A DNA stretch of 64,000 nt from contig NZ_SDLR01000003.1 of the NCBI RefSeq assembly GCF_004522215.1, positions 558,001-622,000 of the forward strand, written 5' to 3'. The translations under genes were made by a program, and so were the position numbers. Origin of the DNA: Ammoniphilus sp. YIM 78166. GTDB lineage: Bacteria > Bacillota > Bacilli > Aneurinibacillales > RAOX-1. Positions 50,355 to 59,665 of this stretch are shown here, in pieces (positions within the stretch are counted from its first letter, which is position 1; each line of letters opens with the position of its first letter). The notes under the pieces were generated by a model. That model did no database searches and was not told the DNA's origin. It saw only the letters and a list, made by a program, of their open reading frames with translations.

Positions 50355-51452
50355 TTACCCGTTCACCTTCTGGAATTGGAGCATGAATTCACGGAAAGCT
50401 AAGCAGGACTCATAAGGAACGGCATTGTAGATCGAAGCACGGCATCCACCTACTGAACGGTGACCATTAACTCCGATAAAGCCTTCTTTCTTAGCCTCGG
50501 CAAGGAATTGCTTCTCTAATGTCTCATCCTTCACGCGGAAGGTCACGTTCATCAGCGAGCGACTATTAGGCTCGGCATGGCCTACATAGAAGCCTTGGCT
50601 CGCATCGATTGCATCATATATCAGACCAGCCTTCTCTTCATTGCGTTTGGCAATTTGCTCTAATCCGCCCGTTTCCTCAATCCAACTCAGAACCTCTCCT
50701 AGCATATAGATGCCAAAGGTTGGAGGAGTATTGTACAACGAATTGTTTTTGGAATGGGTGCTATATCGCAGCATGGCAGGTAAATTCTTGTTTGCTCTCT
50801 CAATCATATCTTTACGAATGATGACGACCGTTACGCCAGAAGGACCAAGATTCTTCTGTGCACCAGCGTAAATCATGGCAAACTTGCTTACATCAACGGG
50901 CTTCGACATAATATCACTGGACATATCACCGATCAAGGGAACATCACCGGTGTCAGGGAAGCTAGACCATTGAGTTCCAAAAATGGTGTTATTGGATGTA
51001 AGGTGAACGTAAGCATCCGTAGGCTGATAACGCAGCTCATCAAAGGAAGGAATACGGCGATAGTTCTCCCCTTTTGTACTAGCTGCTTCGTAAGGCTTTC
51101 CGTATAATTTAGCATCTTCCAACGCCTTTTCAGACCAAGCTCCTGTCATGATATAAGCTGCCGTGCTATCAGGCTGCAGGAAGTTCATCGGAATCATGCC
51201 AAATTGCAAACTCGCTCCTCCTTGAAGGAAAAGCACTTCATATTCTTCAGGAATAGAAAGTAGGCTGCGCATCTTGGCAATGGCTGTGTTATGTACTTCT
51301 TCAAAGGCTGCACTGCGATGGCTTAACTCCATAACCGACATTCCGTTGGCACGAAAATCTACCAGTTCCTCTTGCGCCTTCTGCAAAACGGCTAAAGGCA
51401 AAGCGGAAGGTCCAGCATTAAAATTATGGGCTCGTCTAATTTGTTCTTTCAC
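50355..51452 (-). CDS. serC: Phosphoserine aminotransferase
   Basis: A 365-residue PLP transaminase of serine synthesis (3-phosphohydroxypyruvate to phosphoserine). FNAGPSALP, VMELSHRSAAFEEVH, FLQGGASLQF and the PLP Lys in YAGAQKNLGPSGV are diagnostic, as is GHRSVGGCRASIYNA near the end. The frame begins at GTG 51461, which sits on the ribosome site; GTG 51452 has AGGAG at 8 nt and is preferred. A single gene. Confidence 0.95.
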   Translation of the reverse strand: MKEQIRRAHNFNAGPSALPLAVLQKAQEELVDFRANGMSVMELSHRSAAFEEVHNTAIAKMRSLLSIPEEYEVLFLQGGASLQFGMIPMNFLQPDSTAAYIMTGAWSEKALEDAKLYGKPYEAASTKGENYRRIPSFDELRYQPTDAYVHLTSNNTIFGTQWSSFPDTGDVPLIGDMSSDIMSKPVDVSKFAMIYAGAQKNLGPSGVTVVIIRKDMIERANKNLPAMLRYSTHSKNNSLYNTPPTFGIYMLGEVLSWIEETGGLEQIAKRNEEKAGLIYDAIDASQGFYVGHAEPNSRSLMNVTFRVKDETLEKQFLAEAKKEGFIGVNGHRSVGGCRASIYNAVPYESCLAFREFMLQFQKVNG

Positions 51453-51549
51453 GTCTCTCACTCCTAATATCTCTACTTAATGTAAAATTTCAAAATCTCC
51501 AATAATCTTCATGTACCATATCTTATCACCACTTGATAAGAAAAGGAAA

Positions 51550-51577
51550 GAAAAAATAGGAATCCTGCGATTCCTAT
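51550..51577 (-). terminator. Terminator of mntABCD
   Basis: ATAGGAATC (51556-51564) pairs with GATTCCTAT (51569-51577) around CTGC; a T-run follows on the minus strand. Confidence 0.85.
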
Positions 51578-51594
51578 CTCTATTCTTTGCCTAT

Positions 51595-52485
51595 TTACCT
51601 TTCTGTAGTATGGCTTCTTTGCAGCATTTTGTACGAAACCCATCTTGATAAGAGTCCTTGTCGAGGGGCGAACAGGAAGCCTAGAACAAACTGTAGCAGG
51701 GCAAAGGTCGTCATAGAGCCTGAGATGGAGACATCCCAAAAGACAGCTAACAGATACCCGCCTACGGCGGAGGTGACCCCAAACAGCAGACTGAGCAAAA
51801 GCATCCGGCTCAGTCGCTCGGTCAACAGGTAAGCCGTGGCACCTGGAATCACAAGCATCGCCACCACGAGAATGGCTCCGACACTTTCAAAGGCGGCCAC
51901 CGTATTCATGGACACTAAACCCATCAGGGTATAATGGATCCACACAACCGGAATGCCTAGTGCCGTCGCGAGCTGGGGATCAAAAGAAGTAAGCTTAATC
52001 TCCTTATACAACAAGCCCACAACCGTGAGGGTCAACACAAACACTCCCCCCATCATCCAGACGGCCTTGGGAAGTTCAATACCTATAAAGGTAACCAGTT
52101 CCCAAGGGGCATACGCAATCTCACCGTATAAGACATGCTGGAGATCCAAGTGAACCCTTGAAGTATAAAGCGAAACCAAGACCACGCCAAGGGAAAATAA
52201 GGCGGTGAACGTGACGCCGATGGCCGCATCGGACTGAACGCCGCTTCCGTGTAGGGTCTGTATAAAAAAAGCGGTCAGTAAACCTACAATCGTAGCTCCG
52301 ATCAGCATCACAATCCCGTCCATACTATGACTGATCAAAAAGGCAAGCACGATCCCTGGTAGAATAGCATGGCTAATCGCATCTCCTAGCATCGCCATTC
52401 GCCTCAAGATCAGGAAGCAGCCAACGAGTCCGCAAGAAGACGCGACCAACGAACCAATAAGAATAATCCAAGCGCTGTGGCTCAT
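51595..52485 (-). CDS. mntD: Manganese ABC transporter permease MntD
   Basis: A 296-residue permease of the zinc/manganese ABC-3 family with about eight segments. SCGLVGCFLILRRMAMLGDAISHAILP is the conserved N-terminal pattern (seen in two pieces: CFLILRRMAMLGD, AISHAILPG). SFDPQLATALGIPV is the cytosolic coupling region. It overlaps mntC by 4 nt. Last gene of mntABCD, before a terminator. Confidence 0.88.
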   Translation of the reverse strand: MSHSAWIILIGSLVASSCGLVGCFLILRRMAMLGDAISHAILPGIVLAFLISHSMDGIVMLIGATIVGLLTAFFIQTLHGSGVQSDAAIGVTFTALFSLGVVLVSLYTSRVHLDLQHVLYGEIAYAPWELVTFIGIELPKAVWMMGGVFVLTLTVVGLLYKEIKLTSFDPQLATALGIPVVWIHYTLMGLVSMNTVAAFESVGAILVVAMLVIPGATAYLLTERLSRMLLLSLLFGVTSAVGGYLLAVFWDVSISGSMTTFALLQFVLGFLFAPRQGLLSRWVSYKMLQRSHTTER

Positions 52486-53843
52486 AGGTCCCCTCCTTTC
52501 GTCGGCGCTTCATTATAGTTATCTTGATAGGGGTGATCATAGCGGATCTCCAAGAATGGAGTTAATTGAGGTTTACGCTGATGATCAAGGAGTAGTCCCT
52601 GCAGTTCGTTTAAGGTGCTTTCAGAAACAAAATCCTGAACTCTCCTTGACTCCTCCTGCAAATTCAGAGTGCCATACCGCGCCTGATAGATTAAAAGCAT
52701 TTCATACAGACGTTGATTGAGGGTCACGCTATAAGCTTCTTGAAGTCCTCTTTCGGTTAAAGTCCAGTTCACTCCCTTTTCACTAACCCATCCTGCTGCT
52801 TGAAGACGCTGCAGATATCTTAGCATGGTGTTCTTGTGATCAGGCCGAAGTTGATGCAACTGATCTAGCGTATACCCTTTTTTCCAAGATTGATCTTGGA
52901 GAAAGTCTCTTTCGCTCAGGTCGTAAAGGGATTGGAGAAGGTTTTCAGAGATAATCTTTTGCCTGAGCTTCAGGTGCCTAATAGCTTTTGCCAATAAGCC
53001 CCGTTCGGGAGCAAAAAATAAAGAAAGTAGAAATATAAAGGTTGCCGCCAGTACAATCACGGGTCCTGTCGGAAGATTAGGAGTTATGGCGCTGAGGACC
53101 GTTCCTAATACGCCTGCTAAACCTCCAAATACGCCTGAAAGGAAAACCATCCCATTCAGCTCCTCTGTCCAATAGCGTGCAGCTACGGCAGGGATAATGA
53201 GCATGGCGGCCATGAGGACCACCCCTACAGCTTGTAGACCAATGACAACAGCTAATACGATCATCAGCATCAGAAGCGTATTCAACGCGCCCATGGGTAA
53301 GCCTATCCCTCTTCCAAATTGAGGGTCGAAGCAAAGCAGCTTTAATTCTTTAAACAGAGCAAAGGTAATCGCAAGAAGAAGGAAGGCTACCACACTAATG
53401 ACCTCTACATCGGCTCCAACCAGGGAAGCTGCCTTGCCGAAAAGGAAAGCATCCAATCCACTCTGACTTGCTTTCCCGGATTGGGAGATCTTCGTAAGCA
53501 ATACGATTCCCACTCCAAAGAAGCCTGTTAAAATGATAGCCATCGAGGTATCCGGCTTAATCTTAGAATAAGCCGAAATTTGACCAATGCAGAGGGCACC
53601 GATTAACCCCGCGATGGTGGCACCCAGCATAAAGATTCCAATTGACTTTGAGCCGTACAGCATAAACGCTATGCATATACCCGGAAGAGCGGCATGGGCG
53701 ACAGCATCGCCCATCAAGCTATATTTCTTAAATAGGGCAAAACACCCTAGTACACCACTGCTCAACCCGAGCAATAAACATCCAGTGATCACCCATCGGG
53801 CATTCGGATCCTGGAATAAGGCTACTAGAAATTCCATGTACAT
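52482..53843 (-). CDS. mntC: Manganese ABC transporter permease MntC with DtxR-like C-terminal domain
   Basis: A 453-residue protein. Residues about 1-290 form an ABC-3 permease (LGCFALFKKYSLMGDAVAHAALPG, coupling region CFDPQFGRGIGLP). Residues about 300-450 are a soluble winged-helix region (LHQLRPDHKNTMLRYLQRLQAAG, VNWTLTERGLQEA, RLYEMLLIYQARYG) like the DNA-binding and dimerisation parts of MntR/DtxR. B. subtilis MntC is also long. Start ATG 53843, with AAGGATAGGG before it, is 2 nt past the mntB stop. Confidence 0.88.
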   Translation of the reverse strand: MYMEFLVALFQDPNARWVITGCLLLGLSSGVLGCFALFKKYSLMGDAVAHAALPGICIAFMLYGSKSIGIFMLGATIAGLIGALCIGQISAYSKIKPDTSMAIILTGFFGVGIVLLTKISQSGKASQSGLDAFLFGKAASLVGADVEVISVVAFLLLAITFALFKELKLLCFDPQFGRGIGLPMGALNTLLMLMIVLAVVIGLQAVGVVLMAAMLIIPAVAARYWTEELNGMVFLSGVFGGLAGVLGTVLSAITPNLPTGPVIVLAATFIFLLSLFFAPERGLLAKAIRHLKLRQKIISENLLQSLYDLSERDFLQDQSWKKGYTLDQLHQLRPDHKNTMLRYLQRLQAAGWVSEKGVNWTLTERGLQEAYSVTLNQRLYEMLLIYQARYGTLNLQEESRRVQDFVSESTLNELQGLLLDHQRKPQLTPFLEIRYDHPYQDNYNEAPTKGGDL

Positions 53844-53845
53844 CC

Positions 53846-54598
53846 CTATCCTTGTAGAAGAGCCGGCCCCATGTCATTTAACACGTGCAGTCGACCCCCA
53901 TATGTTTTTTGTAGATTATCGTACGTAAACACTTCCTCGGTTGGCCCAAAGGCTATCTTACGCAAGTTTATCAGAAGGACCCAATCAAAATACTCCTTTA
54001 CCGTCTGCAAGTCATGGTGGACGACAAGTACCGTTTTACCTTGAGACTTGAGCTCATTAAGCAAGGCAATGATGGCCTTTTCTGTTGCTGCGTCGACTCC
54101 GACGAATGGTTCATCCATAAAGTAGACTTTTGCGTCTTGAGCTAGTGCTCTTGCAAGAAACACCCGCTGTTGTTGTCCGCCCGACAGTTGGCTGATTTGG
54201 CGGTGGGCATAGTCGGCCATTCCTACCTTTTCTAAGCAGGACATGGCTATCTCTTTATCGCTAGAACGAAGCCATTTGAACATGCCCACATGGCCATATC
54301 GCCCCATCATCACAACATCCAAGGCATTCGTGGGAAAGTCCCAGTCCACAGACTCCCGTTGCGGAACATATCCCACGAGCTTTCTTTGGGTAAGATAAGG
54401 TCTGCCGTAGATCTCTACAGAACCGGAAGCCAACGGTACAAGCCCTAAAGTTCCTTTAATGAGCGTGGACTTGCCGGCCCCATTGGGCCCGACAATTCCG
54501 ATGAGCTTTCCTCCCGGAGCTTGGAAGCTGACTTCTCGCAGTACCGGTTTTTTATGATAGGCAATGGTCATGTTCTCTACGGTTACAGCAGGTTCCAT
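53846..54598 (-). CDS. mntB: Manganese ABC transporter ATP-binding protein MntB
   Basis: A 250-residue ATPase. Walker A is GPNGAGKST, the signature [15 protein letters not shown], Walker [13 protein letters not shown], and the H-loop VVHHD. GTG-free start ATG 54598 has GATAGGAGGCACAAC. It drives Mn2+ (possibly Zn2+) import with MntC and MntD. 16 nt after mntA. Confidence 0.92.
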   Translation of the reverse strand: MEPAVTVENMTIAYHKKPVLREVSFQAPGGKLIGIVGPNGAGKSTLIKGTLGLVPLASGSVEIYGRPYLTQRKLVGYVPQRESVDWDFPTNALDVVMMGRYGHVGMFKWLRSSDKEIAMSCLEKVGMADYAHRQISQLSGGQQQRVFLARALAQDAKVYFMDEPFVGVDAATEKAIIALLNELKSQGKTVLVVHHDLQTVKEYFDWVLLINLRKIAFGPTEEVFTYDNLQKTYGGRLHVLNDMGPALLQG

Positions 54599-54614
54599 GT
54601 GTTGTGCCTCCTAT

Positions 54615-55550
54615 CTATTTCAAAGCCGAAACTATAGTATCGATATTGTGCCGGAACATTCCGATATAAGTGCCTTCTTCTGTCCCGTCATCCCCCATGG
54701 CATCAGAAAACAATTCTCCGCCCACTTGCACTTCATGCCCTTTTTTTCTAGCCCCTTCCACTACAGCCTCGATTGCTTTTGAAGATACGCTAGATTCTAC
54801 AAAGACGGCTTTAATATTTCTGTCCACTAGGATGTCGACAAGCGCTTGAACATCGGCTAGCCCGTATTCGGCATCCGTGCTTATGCCTTGAAGCGCCATG
54901 ACCTCAATGTTGTAGGCTTTTCCGAAATACCCAAAGGCATCGTGAGCGGTTACGAGTACGCGAGATTCCTCAGGGATGAGGGAAATTTGATCTTTTCCAT
55001 ATTGATCTAGCTCCTCTAGCTGAGCGAGGTAGGCAGCTGCATTCTTGGTATAGTCGGCCTTATGGGCAGGATCAAACTCGATGAGTGCGTCCCGTACTCG
55101 CTCGACAGCCTTCATCCATAATTGCACGTCAAACCAGATGTGAGGATCATAATGCCCATCAAACTCCTCGGGCTCTAGAAGAGCCTCTTCATCAATGGTT
55201 TCCGTTACTTGTATGGTGGGCTTACTGCTGGCCATCCGGACGAAAATATCGGCCATTTTACCTTCTAGATTCAAGCCATTGTAAAAAATCATATCTGCTT
55301 GGTCTAGCTTTCCAATGTCACCTTGGGATGCCTTATAAAGATGAGGATCCACACCGGGTCCCATAAGGGATTGGACTGCTACTCGATCTCCCCCCACATT
55401 TTTTACAATATCAGCGATCATCCCGGTAGTTGTGGTGATCTGAACTGTATCTTCAGGGGTTGATCCCGCTTGCTCCTGATTGGAGCAGGCGCCTAGGAAC
55501 AAGCCCACAATCAATAGCAAGCTCAACGAAACGAACTTGAGACTCCTCAT
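54615..55550 (-). CDS. mntA: Manganese-binding lipoprotein MntA
   Basis: A 311-residue solute-binding lipoprotein of the A-1/TroA family. The lipobox is FLGACSN. Metal ligands are visible as GVDPHLYKAS (His), DPHIWFDVQ (His), VTAHDAFGYFG and the C-terminal Asp in LFSDAMG. GGAGGATCACA precedes the ATG. First gene of mntABCD, with a candidate MntR operator overlapping the promoter. Confidence 0.9.
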   Translation of the reverse strand: MRSLKFVSLSLLLIVGLFLGACSNQEQAGSTPEDTVQITTTTGMIADIVKNVGGDRVAVQSLMGPGVDPHLYKASQGDIGKLDQADMIFYNGLNLEGKMADIFVRMASSKPTIQVTETIDEEALLEPEEFDGHYDPHIWFDVQLWMKAVERVRDALIEFDPAHKADYTKNAAAYLAQLEELDQYGKDQISLIPEESRVLVTAHDAFGYFGKAYNIEVMALQGISTDAEYGLADVQALVDILVDRNIKAVFVESSVSSKAIEAVVEGARKKGHEVQVGGELFSDAMGDDGTEEGTYIGMFRHNIDTIVSALK

Positions 55551-55595
55551 TGTGATCCTCCATTCTAATCTTTACTGTGTTTATATCGGTAAATT

Positions 55596-55613
55596 GTTTT
55601 TCCTTAAGTCAAC
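55596..55613 (-). promoter_or_regulatory. Candidate MntR operator at the mntA promoter
   Basis: On the minus strand GTTGACTTAAGGAAAAAC, close to the known MntR box of the TTTGC-TTAAGG-AAA type. It covers the -35 hexamer TTGACT (55607-55612). The -10 is not clear in the expected spacing (best GATATA with a 19-nt spacer). Confidence 0.6.
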
Positions 55614-55707
55614 AAATACGCGAAAAAAACTTCTTTCTTTTCACCACCTATCATGCCGCATTGTTTTTGGGTAATAGTAGCCTATGAGAATCCTAATCCA
55701 TGCGTGC

Positions 55708-55854
55708 CTACTTTATCTTGGATTGCCTGTTAGAGGACCTAAGCTTAGCAATTTTTTCACGGATGTCTTTTTCTTCATCCGAAGTCAAAATCCCCAGTCG
55801 GAATAAAACTCCTGTAAGCTGTTCGACCCGATGAATATTTCGGTACGAGCCCAT
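55708..55854 (-). CDS. 48-residue basic helical protein of unknown function
   Basis: ACGAGGTGAAGAAAG precedes an ATG at 55854 that opens 48 codons: MGSYRNIHRVEQLTGVLFRLG, then TSDEEKDIREKIAKLRSS. The second half looks like a short coiled coil, and the tail is basic. A possible promoter TTGGGT-N17-TATAGG lies upstream. A 61-codon frame at 55785-55970 on the same strand, different phase, is rejected in its favour. Family unknown. Confidence 0.6.
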   Translation of the reverse strand: MGSYRNIHRVEQLTGVLFRLGILTSDEEKDIREKIAKLRSSNRQSKIK

Positions 55855-55934
55855 CTTTCTTCACCTCGTTGAAAAAAGTTTCCTATACTCAAAATATATT
55901 CCCCACCCAAAAAATATGTTACAAAGGAAACAAA

Positions 55935-55968
55935 AAAGAGGCCTCCCCCGTTCATGAATGGGAGAGGC
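55935..55968 (-). terminator. Terminator of the DUF294/exonuclease module 2
   Basis: GCCTCCCCC (55941-55949) pairs with TGGGAGAGGC-side sequence to 55968, one mismatch; minus-strand T-run follows. Confidence 0.78.
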
Positions 55969-55970
55969 AC

Positions 55971-56681
55971 TCAAGTTTTATTCGTATTCCTATTCTTAGC
56001 CAGCTTCTGGTAAAGATGCTCTAAAGTTACAATTTCTTGATGCTCTAAGTCTCTGACAATGTGATTCCAAAGATCTATCACCGCCAGCGCATCCCCAAGA
56101 GCCGTATGGCGCCCAGAGTTCACTACCCCGTAATGCTGGCAGGCCTCGTCAAAGTTGGCATGTTCCAAATTCGAATCTAATAAGGGCATAATTCCGTATA
56201 GATCAAGAACTCGGTGGGTTATTCGCGTGCGGTGTTTTTTCCACAGAAAATAGTTGATAAACTTAATATCGTGTCCTACAAAATATCCAAGCAGAACGGA
56301 GGATCCGATATAGTTGAAAAATTCAGGTATCACCTTCTCAAGAGAGGGTGCTTGGTGAAGATGTTCGAGCGTGATGCCTGTAAGCTTACTAACCATGTGC
56401 GGGATATCTGCCTGGATACTCACGTAAGAATGGAAGGGTTCATCCGCAGTACCCCCACTCCATCTGGCTGCAGCTAGCGAGATGATTTCGTCGCCATGCT
56501 CCGGGGAAAAACCTGTCGTTTCTGAATCAATTCCTGCCACCTTGAGGGCACTTAAAGGAGTTTTTAGCTGTTTATCATGTTCGCTTGCTTCCCGGAGCAT
56601 GTTTCTTTTCCAAGCCTCATTTTCTAATGAAGGGCGAGTTCCCCCAAGCATACGGTGGAGCATTTGTTGTAATCGCTGCAT
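55971..56681 (-). CDS. DEDDh exonuclease of module 2
   Basis: A 236-residue DnaQ-like exonuclease. AGIDSETTG (D52, E54), a second motif GYFVGHDIKFIN (Asp in HDIKF) and GRHTALGDA (His and last Asp) keep the catalytic set. The N-terminal 45 residues are helical and basic. ATG 56681 shares its A with the stop of the preceding gene (TAATG), and GGGAGGGG is upstream. It parallels the exonuclease at 11940, again coupled to a DUF294 gene. Substrate unknown. Confidence 0.85.
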   Translation of the reverse strand: MQRLQQMLHRMLGGTRPSLENEAWKRNMLREASEHDKQLKTPLSALKVAGIDSETTGFSPEHGDEIISLAAARWSGGTADEPFHSYVSIQADIPHMVSKLTGITLEHLHQAPSLEKVIPEFFNYIGSSVLLGYFVGHDIKFINYFLWKKHRTRITHRVLDLYGIMPLLDSNLEHANFDEACQHYGVVNSGRHTALGDALAVIDLWNHIVRDLEHQEIVTLEHLYQKLAKNRNTNKT

Positions 56682-57700
56682 TACGGGAGCCCCTCCCATT
56701 TTTTTGCTGTTACTTCTTTTTTCCAGTGCTTTTGCTGCTTGCGAATGAACTGGAGATGTTGCTTCAGCTCCTCCACCTCATCCTGCCCCCAAGTAGACAG
56801 ATTAATATAGTCCTGAAGCAACATATCCTGCTGGAAGCAATTCACATGGTGTCGAAGCCGAGAGAATAAATAAAAACGAAGGCATTCCAACCATTTATTT
56901 TTGATGTCCTTAGAAAAATATCCCCTTCGATACAGCTCTTCAATTCGTTGACGAGTTGACGTTTGTTCAATCCCTGAATAAAGGGCTAAAACGCGTATGA
57001 TGGTAACCATCTGATAATAACCCCCTTCTTTTAGGTGAAAGAGGTCAGCGTGTGGACCGTAGCGCGGGGTAATCAGATTACCTAGCAACCCGATCGGTAA
57101 TGGATAATTAAAGGCATATAGCATCACTTCTTTTATCCAAGGGGAAGAAGATGAGGTTTCGTGGAGCCAGCTTCGCACCGTCCTAAGCAAAGACGGATCA
57201 CCATAGAGCGGGCGCAGGTCAAGGGAAAGCAGAAGATAACGCATATTTTCCGTCGTAAGCCGTTGGGTCCACTGTGTCCAATGCTCCTTCCATCCTGTTA
57301 CACTCTGCATCCACCGCGGGTTGGTAGCCATAACCCAGCCATCACATAATGGATAACCATACGCAGAAAGTTCCTGAATGGCTTCTTCTGCCCAATCCAC
57401 TAGATACTGATGGACCATCGTCCTAACTTCTTCCCCACAAGAAAAAATCACGGCATTGTCTTGATCCGTCCAGAGAGTTCTCTCCTGCCTTCCTCCACTA
57501 CCCATCTCTAAAAAGCTAAAAGAAAATTCAAGCAACCTCTGCTTCGATCTAAGTTTTAGATCGATCGCCTCCAGCGCTTCCTGATGAACTTGATCGTGCA
57601 GCTTATTAATCGTAGTAATGGAGGAAAAAATAGTCTCTCTAGTAGCCTTTACCGCTACTTCTAGAATCTGTCGATGGTTCAGGTGAGAGTTTATATTCAT
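56681..57700 (-). CDS. DUF294 nucleotidyltransferase without cNMP and CBS domains
   Basis: A 339-residue protein equal to the last 340 residues of the 638-residue protein at 10027. The nucleotidyltransferase motif is MGSGGRQERTLWTDQDNAV with both DxD acidic residues; MATNPRW and a C-terminal helical DUF294_C part follow. The cyclic-nucleotide and CBS domains are missing, so any sensing must be elsewhere. CAGGAGGGAGATCATC precedes the ATG. Divergent from the acyl-CoA ligase gene and first of a two-gene operon with the exonuclease. Confidence 0.82.
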   Translation of the reverse strand: MNINSHLNHRQILEVAVKATRETIFSSITTINKLHDQVHQEALEAIDLKLRSKQRLLEFSFSFLEMGSGGRQERTLWTDQDNAVIFSCGEEVRTMVHQYLVDWAEEAIQELSAYGYPLCDGWVMATNPRWMQSVTGWKEHWTQWTQRLTTENMRYLLLSLDLRPLYGDPSLLRTVRSWLHETSSSSPWIKEVMLYAFNYPLPIGLLGNLITPRYGPHADLFHLKEGGYYQMVTIIRVLALYSGIEQTSTRQRIEELYRRGYFSKDIKNKWLECLRFYLFSRLRHHVNCFQQDMLLQDYINLSTWGQDEVEELKQHLQFIRKQQKHWKKEVTAKKWEGLP

Positions 57701-57803
57701 GATGATCTCCCTCCTGATAGTATTGTGTAAGGTATTATAACATGATTGCGAGAAAATAAAAACAAGGGTTTTTTCGTGTCAAGAATCCTACAAAACAAAA
57801 TAT

Positions 57804-57817
57804 TGTAAACGGTAACA
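57804..57817. promoter_or_regulatory. Candidate cre (CcpA) site
   Basis: TGTAAACGGTAACA matches the cre consensus TGWAARCGYTWNCW at all but one position (G for Y). It lies between the divergent DUF294 and acyl-CoA ligase genes, where CcpA could repress both. B. subtilis acsA is known to be under CcpA. Confidence 0.5.
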
Positions 57818-57896
57818 TTCTTAGCAGGATATTTACCATTTCCTGTAGAATAGATCTTGGGATAAAAAAATTAGACAAACAATGAGGAGGAGTGAC

Positions 57897-59561
57897 ATGG
57901 CAGAGCTTCACTATACGACTATCGGGGATTTATTAGATTCAACAACAGCCAAGTACCCAGATAAAGATGCTGTGGTTTATATCGAAAGAGATCTTCGATA
58001 CAGCTATAAGCAGTTCCAGGAAACATGCAATCAAGTAGCTAAAGGACTGATTAGCCTAGACATTCAAAAAGGGGAGCATATCGCCATCTGGGCTACGAAT
58101 GTACCGGAATGGGTCGTTACTCAGTTCGCTTCTGCTAAGATGGGGGCTGTTCTTGTAACCGTTAACACGAGCTATCGAGCCCATGAATTAGAATACTTGT
58201 TGCACCAATCCGACTCCACTACCTTATTGCTCATTGATGGCTATCGCGGGACAAGCTACACTGATATTGTTTACGAAATTTGTCCGGAGCTCAAAGAAGC
58301 CTTGCCAGGTCAGCTTCAATCTCAACGTTTACCGAAATTAAAGAATGTCATTTATCTTGGGGAAGAGACAAAACCTGGCATGTACAAGTGGAGTGATTTA
58401 GTTGACCAGGGTTCCGCTATCAGTGACAGGGATCTCATCGCCCGCCAAGCTCAGCTTAAGCCAGAAGACGTCATCAACATGCAATACACATCAGGAACAA
58501 CAGGTTTCCCTAAAGGGGTTATGCTTAGTCACTACAATATCATCAATAATGCCCTAAATGTGGCAGAAAGCCAAAGAATAACCGAGAATGATAAAATATG
58601 CATTCCTGTCCCTTTCTTTCACTGCTTCGGCTGTGTCATGGGCACCTTAGCGTCCGTGGCTACAGGTGCAACCATGGTCCCTTTAGTCACCTTTGATCCT
58701 GAGCGGGTGCTCAAGGCGGTAGAACTAGAAAAGTGTACCGCTCTTTATGGGGTACCTACTATGTTTATCGCTGAACTTAATCATCCAGCATTTCATACTT
58801 ACGATTTATCCAGCTTGCGTACCGGCATTATGGCCGGCTCCCCCTGCCCTATTGAGGTTATGAAAAAAGTCGTTGAACTCATGGGTGCGAAAGAAGTCAC
58901 GATTGCCTATGGACAAACAGAATCCTCTCCAGTCATTACCCAAACAAGATACAACGACAGTATAGAACGTAGGGTCTCCACCGTCGGTAAGGCGCTTGAA
59001 AATGTGGAAGTAAAAATAGTAGATCCTGCTACAGGTGAGGAAGTAGAGCGAACTGTTCAAGGGGAATTATGCACAAGGGGATATCATGTGATGGCAGGCT
59101 ATTACAACATGCCTGAACAAACCAGCAAGGCGATTGATGTTGACGGCTGGCTACATACCGGTGACCTAGCCACCATGGATGAACAGGGCTATGTTAAGAT
59201 CACTGGTCGGCTGAAGGATATGATTATTCGCGGCGGCGAGAACATTTACCCTCGTGAAATTGAAGAATTTCTTTATACACACCCAAAGATTTTTGATGTT
59301 CAAGTGGTAGGGGTTCCAGATGAGCGCTATGGGGAACAAGTCGCCGCCTTTATCAAAGTAAAAGAAGGTGAAGTATTGTCTCCGGAAGAAGTGAAAGCGT
59401 TCTGCGAGGGAAGAATTGCCCGATATAAAATCCCTTATTATATACATATAGTACAAGAATACCCTATGACCGCTTCGGGTAAAATTCAGAAATATAAACT
59501 CCGTGAGCTGGCCATCACGAAGAACAATCTTAGTAAAGCTAGTGAAATCGAGACCGCATAG
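57897..59561 (+). CDS. Acyl-CoA ligase (AMP-binding, FadD-like)
   Basis: A 554-residue adenylate-forming enzyme. The P-loop-like motif is [14 protein letters not shown], with AYGQTESSP and [14 protein letters not shown] as further core motifs and the C-terminal catalytic Lys in [13 protein letters not shown]. It resembles medium- or long-chain fatty acyl-CoA ligases more than acetyl-CoA synthetase (which is about 570-650 residues with a different N-terminus). AGGAGGAGTGAC lies before ATG 57897. A single gene with terminator. Confidence 0.88.
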   Translation: MAELHYTTIGDLLDSTTAKYPDKDAVVYIERDLRYSYKQFQETCNQVAKGLISLDIQKGEHIAIWATNVPEWVVTQFASAKMGAVLVTVNTSYRAHELEYLLHQSDSTTLLLIDGYRGTSYTDIVYEICPELKEALPGQLQSQRLPKLKNVIYLGEETKPGMYKWSDLVDQGSAISDRDLIARQAQLKPEDVINMQYTSGTTGFPKGVMLSHYNIINNALNVAESQRITENDKICIPVPFFHCFGCVMGTLASVATGATMVPLVTFDPERVLKAVELEKCTALYGVPTMFIAELNHPAFHTYDLSSLRTGIMAGSPCPIEVMKKVVELMGAKEVTIAYGQTESSPVITQTRYNDSIERRVSTVGKALENVEVKIVDPATGEEVERTVQGELCTRGYHVMAGYYNMPEQTSKAIDVDGWLHTGDLATMDEQGYVKITGRLKDMIIRGGENIYPREIEEFLYTHPKIFDVQVVGVPDERYGEQVAAFIKVKEGEVLSPEEVKAFCEGRIARYKIPYYIHIVQEYPMTASGKIQKYKLRELAITKNNLSKASEIETA

Positions 59562-59573
59562 ATTGGTAAAATT

Positions 59574-59603
59574 AGGTTGCCTTCTTTTATGGCAACCTTT
59601 TTA
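59574..59603 (+). terminator. Terminator after the acyl-CoA ligase gene
   Basis: AGGTTGCC (59574-59581) pairs with GGCAACCT (59591-59598), followed by TTTTT. Confidence 0.88.
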
Positions 59604-59665
59604 TTTATCCCCACAGTCATTAACTGTATAATAGATTAGGTAAAGATTCTTCAAGGAGAACAGCC

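Noticed and set aside
51522-51540. CTTATCA/TGATAAG hairpin upstream of serC
   Set aside because: Short and without T-run; no support as terminator or operator beyond the palindrome.
55785-55970. 61-codon frame on the minus strand
   Set aside because: No ribosome site; the 48-codon gene in another phase (55708-55854) has one, and the frame reads through the module 2 terminator region.
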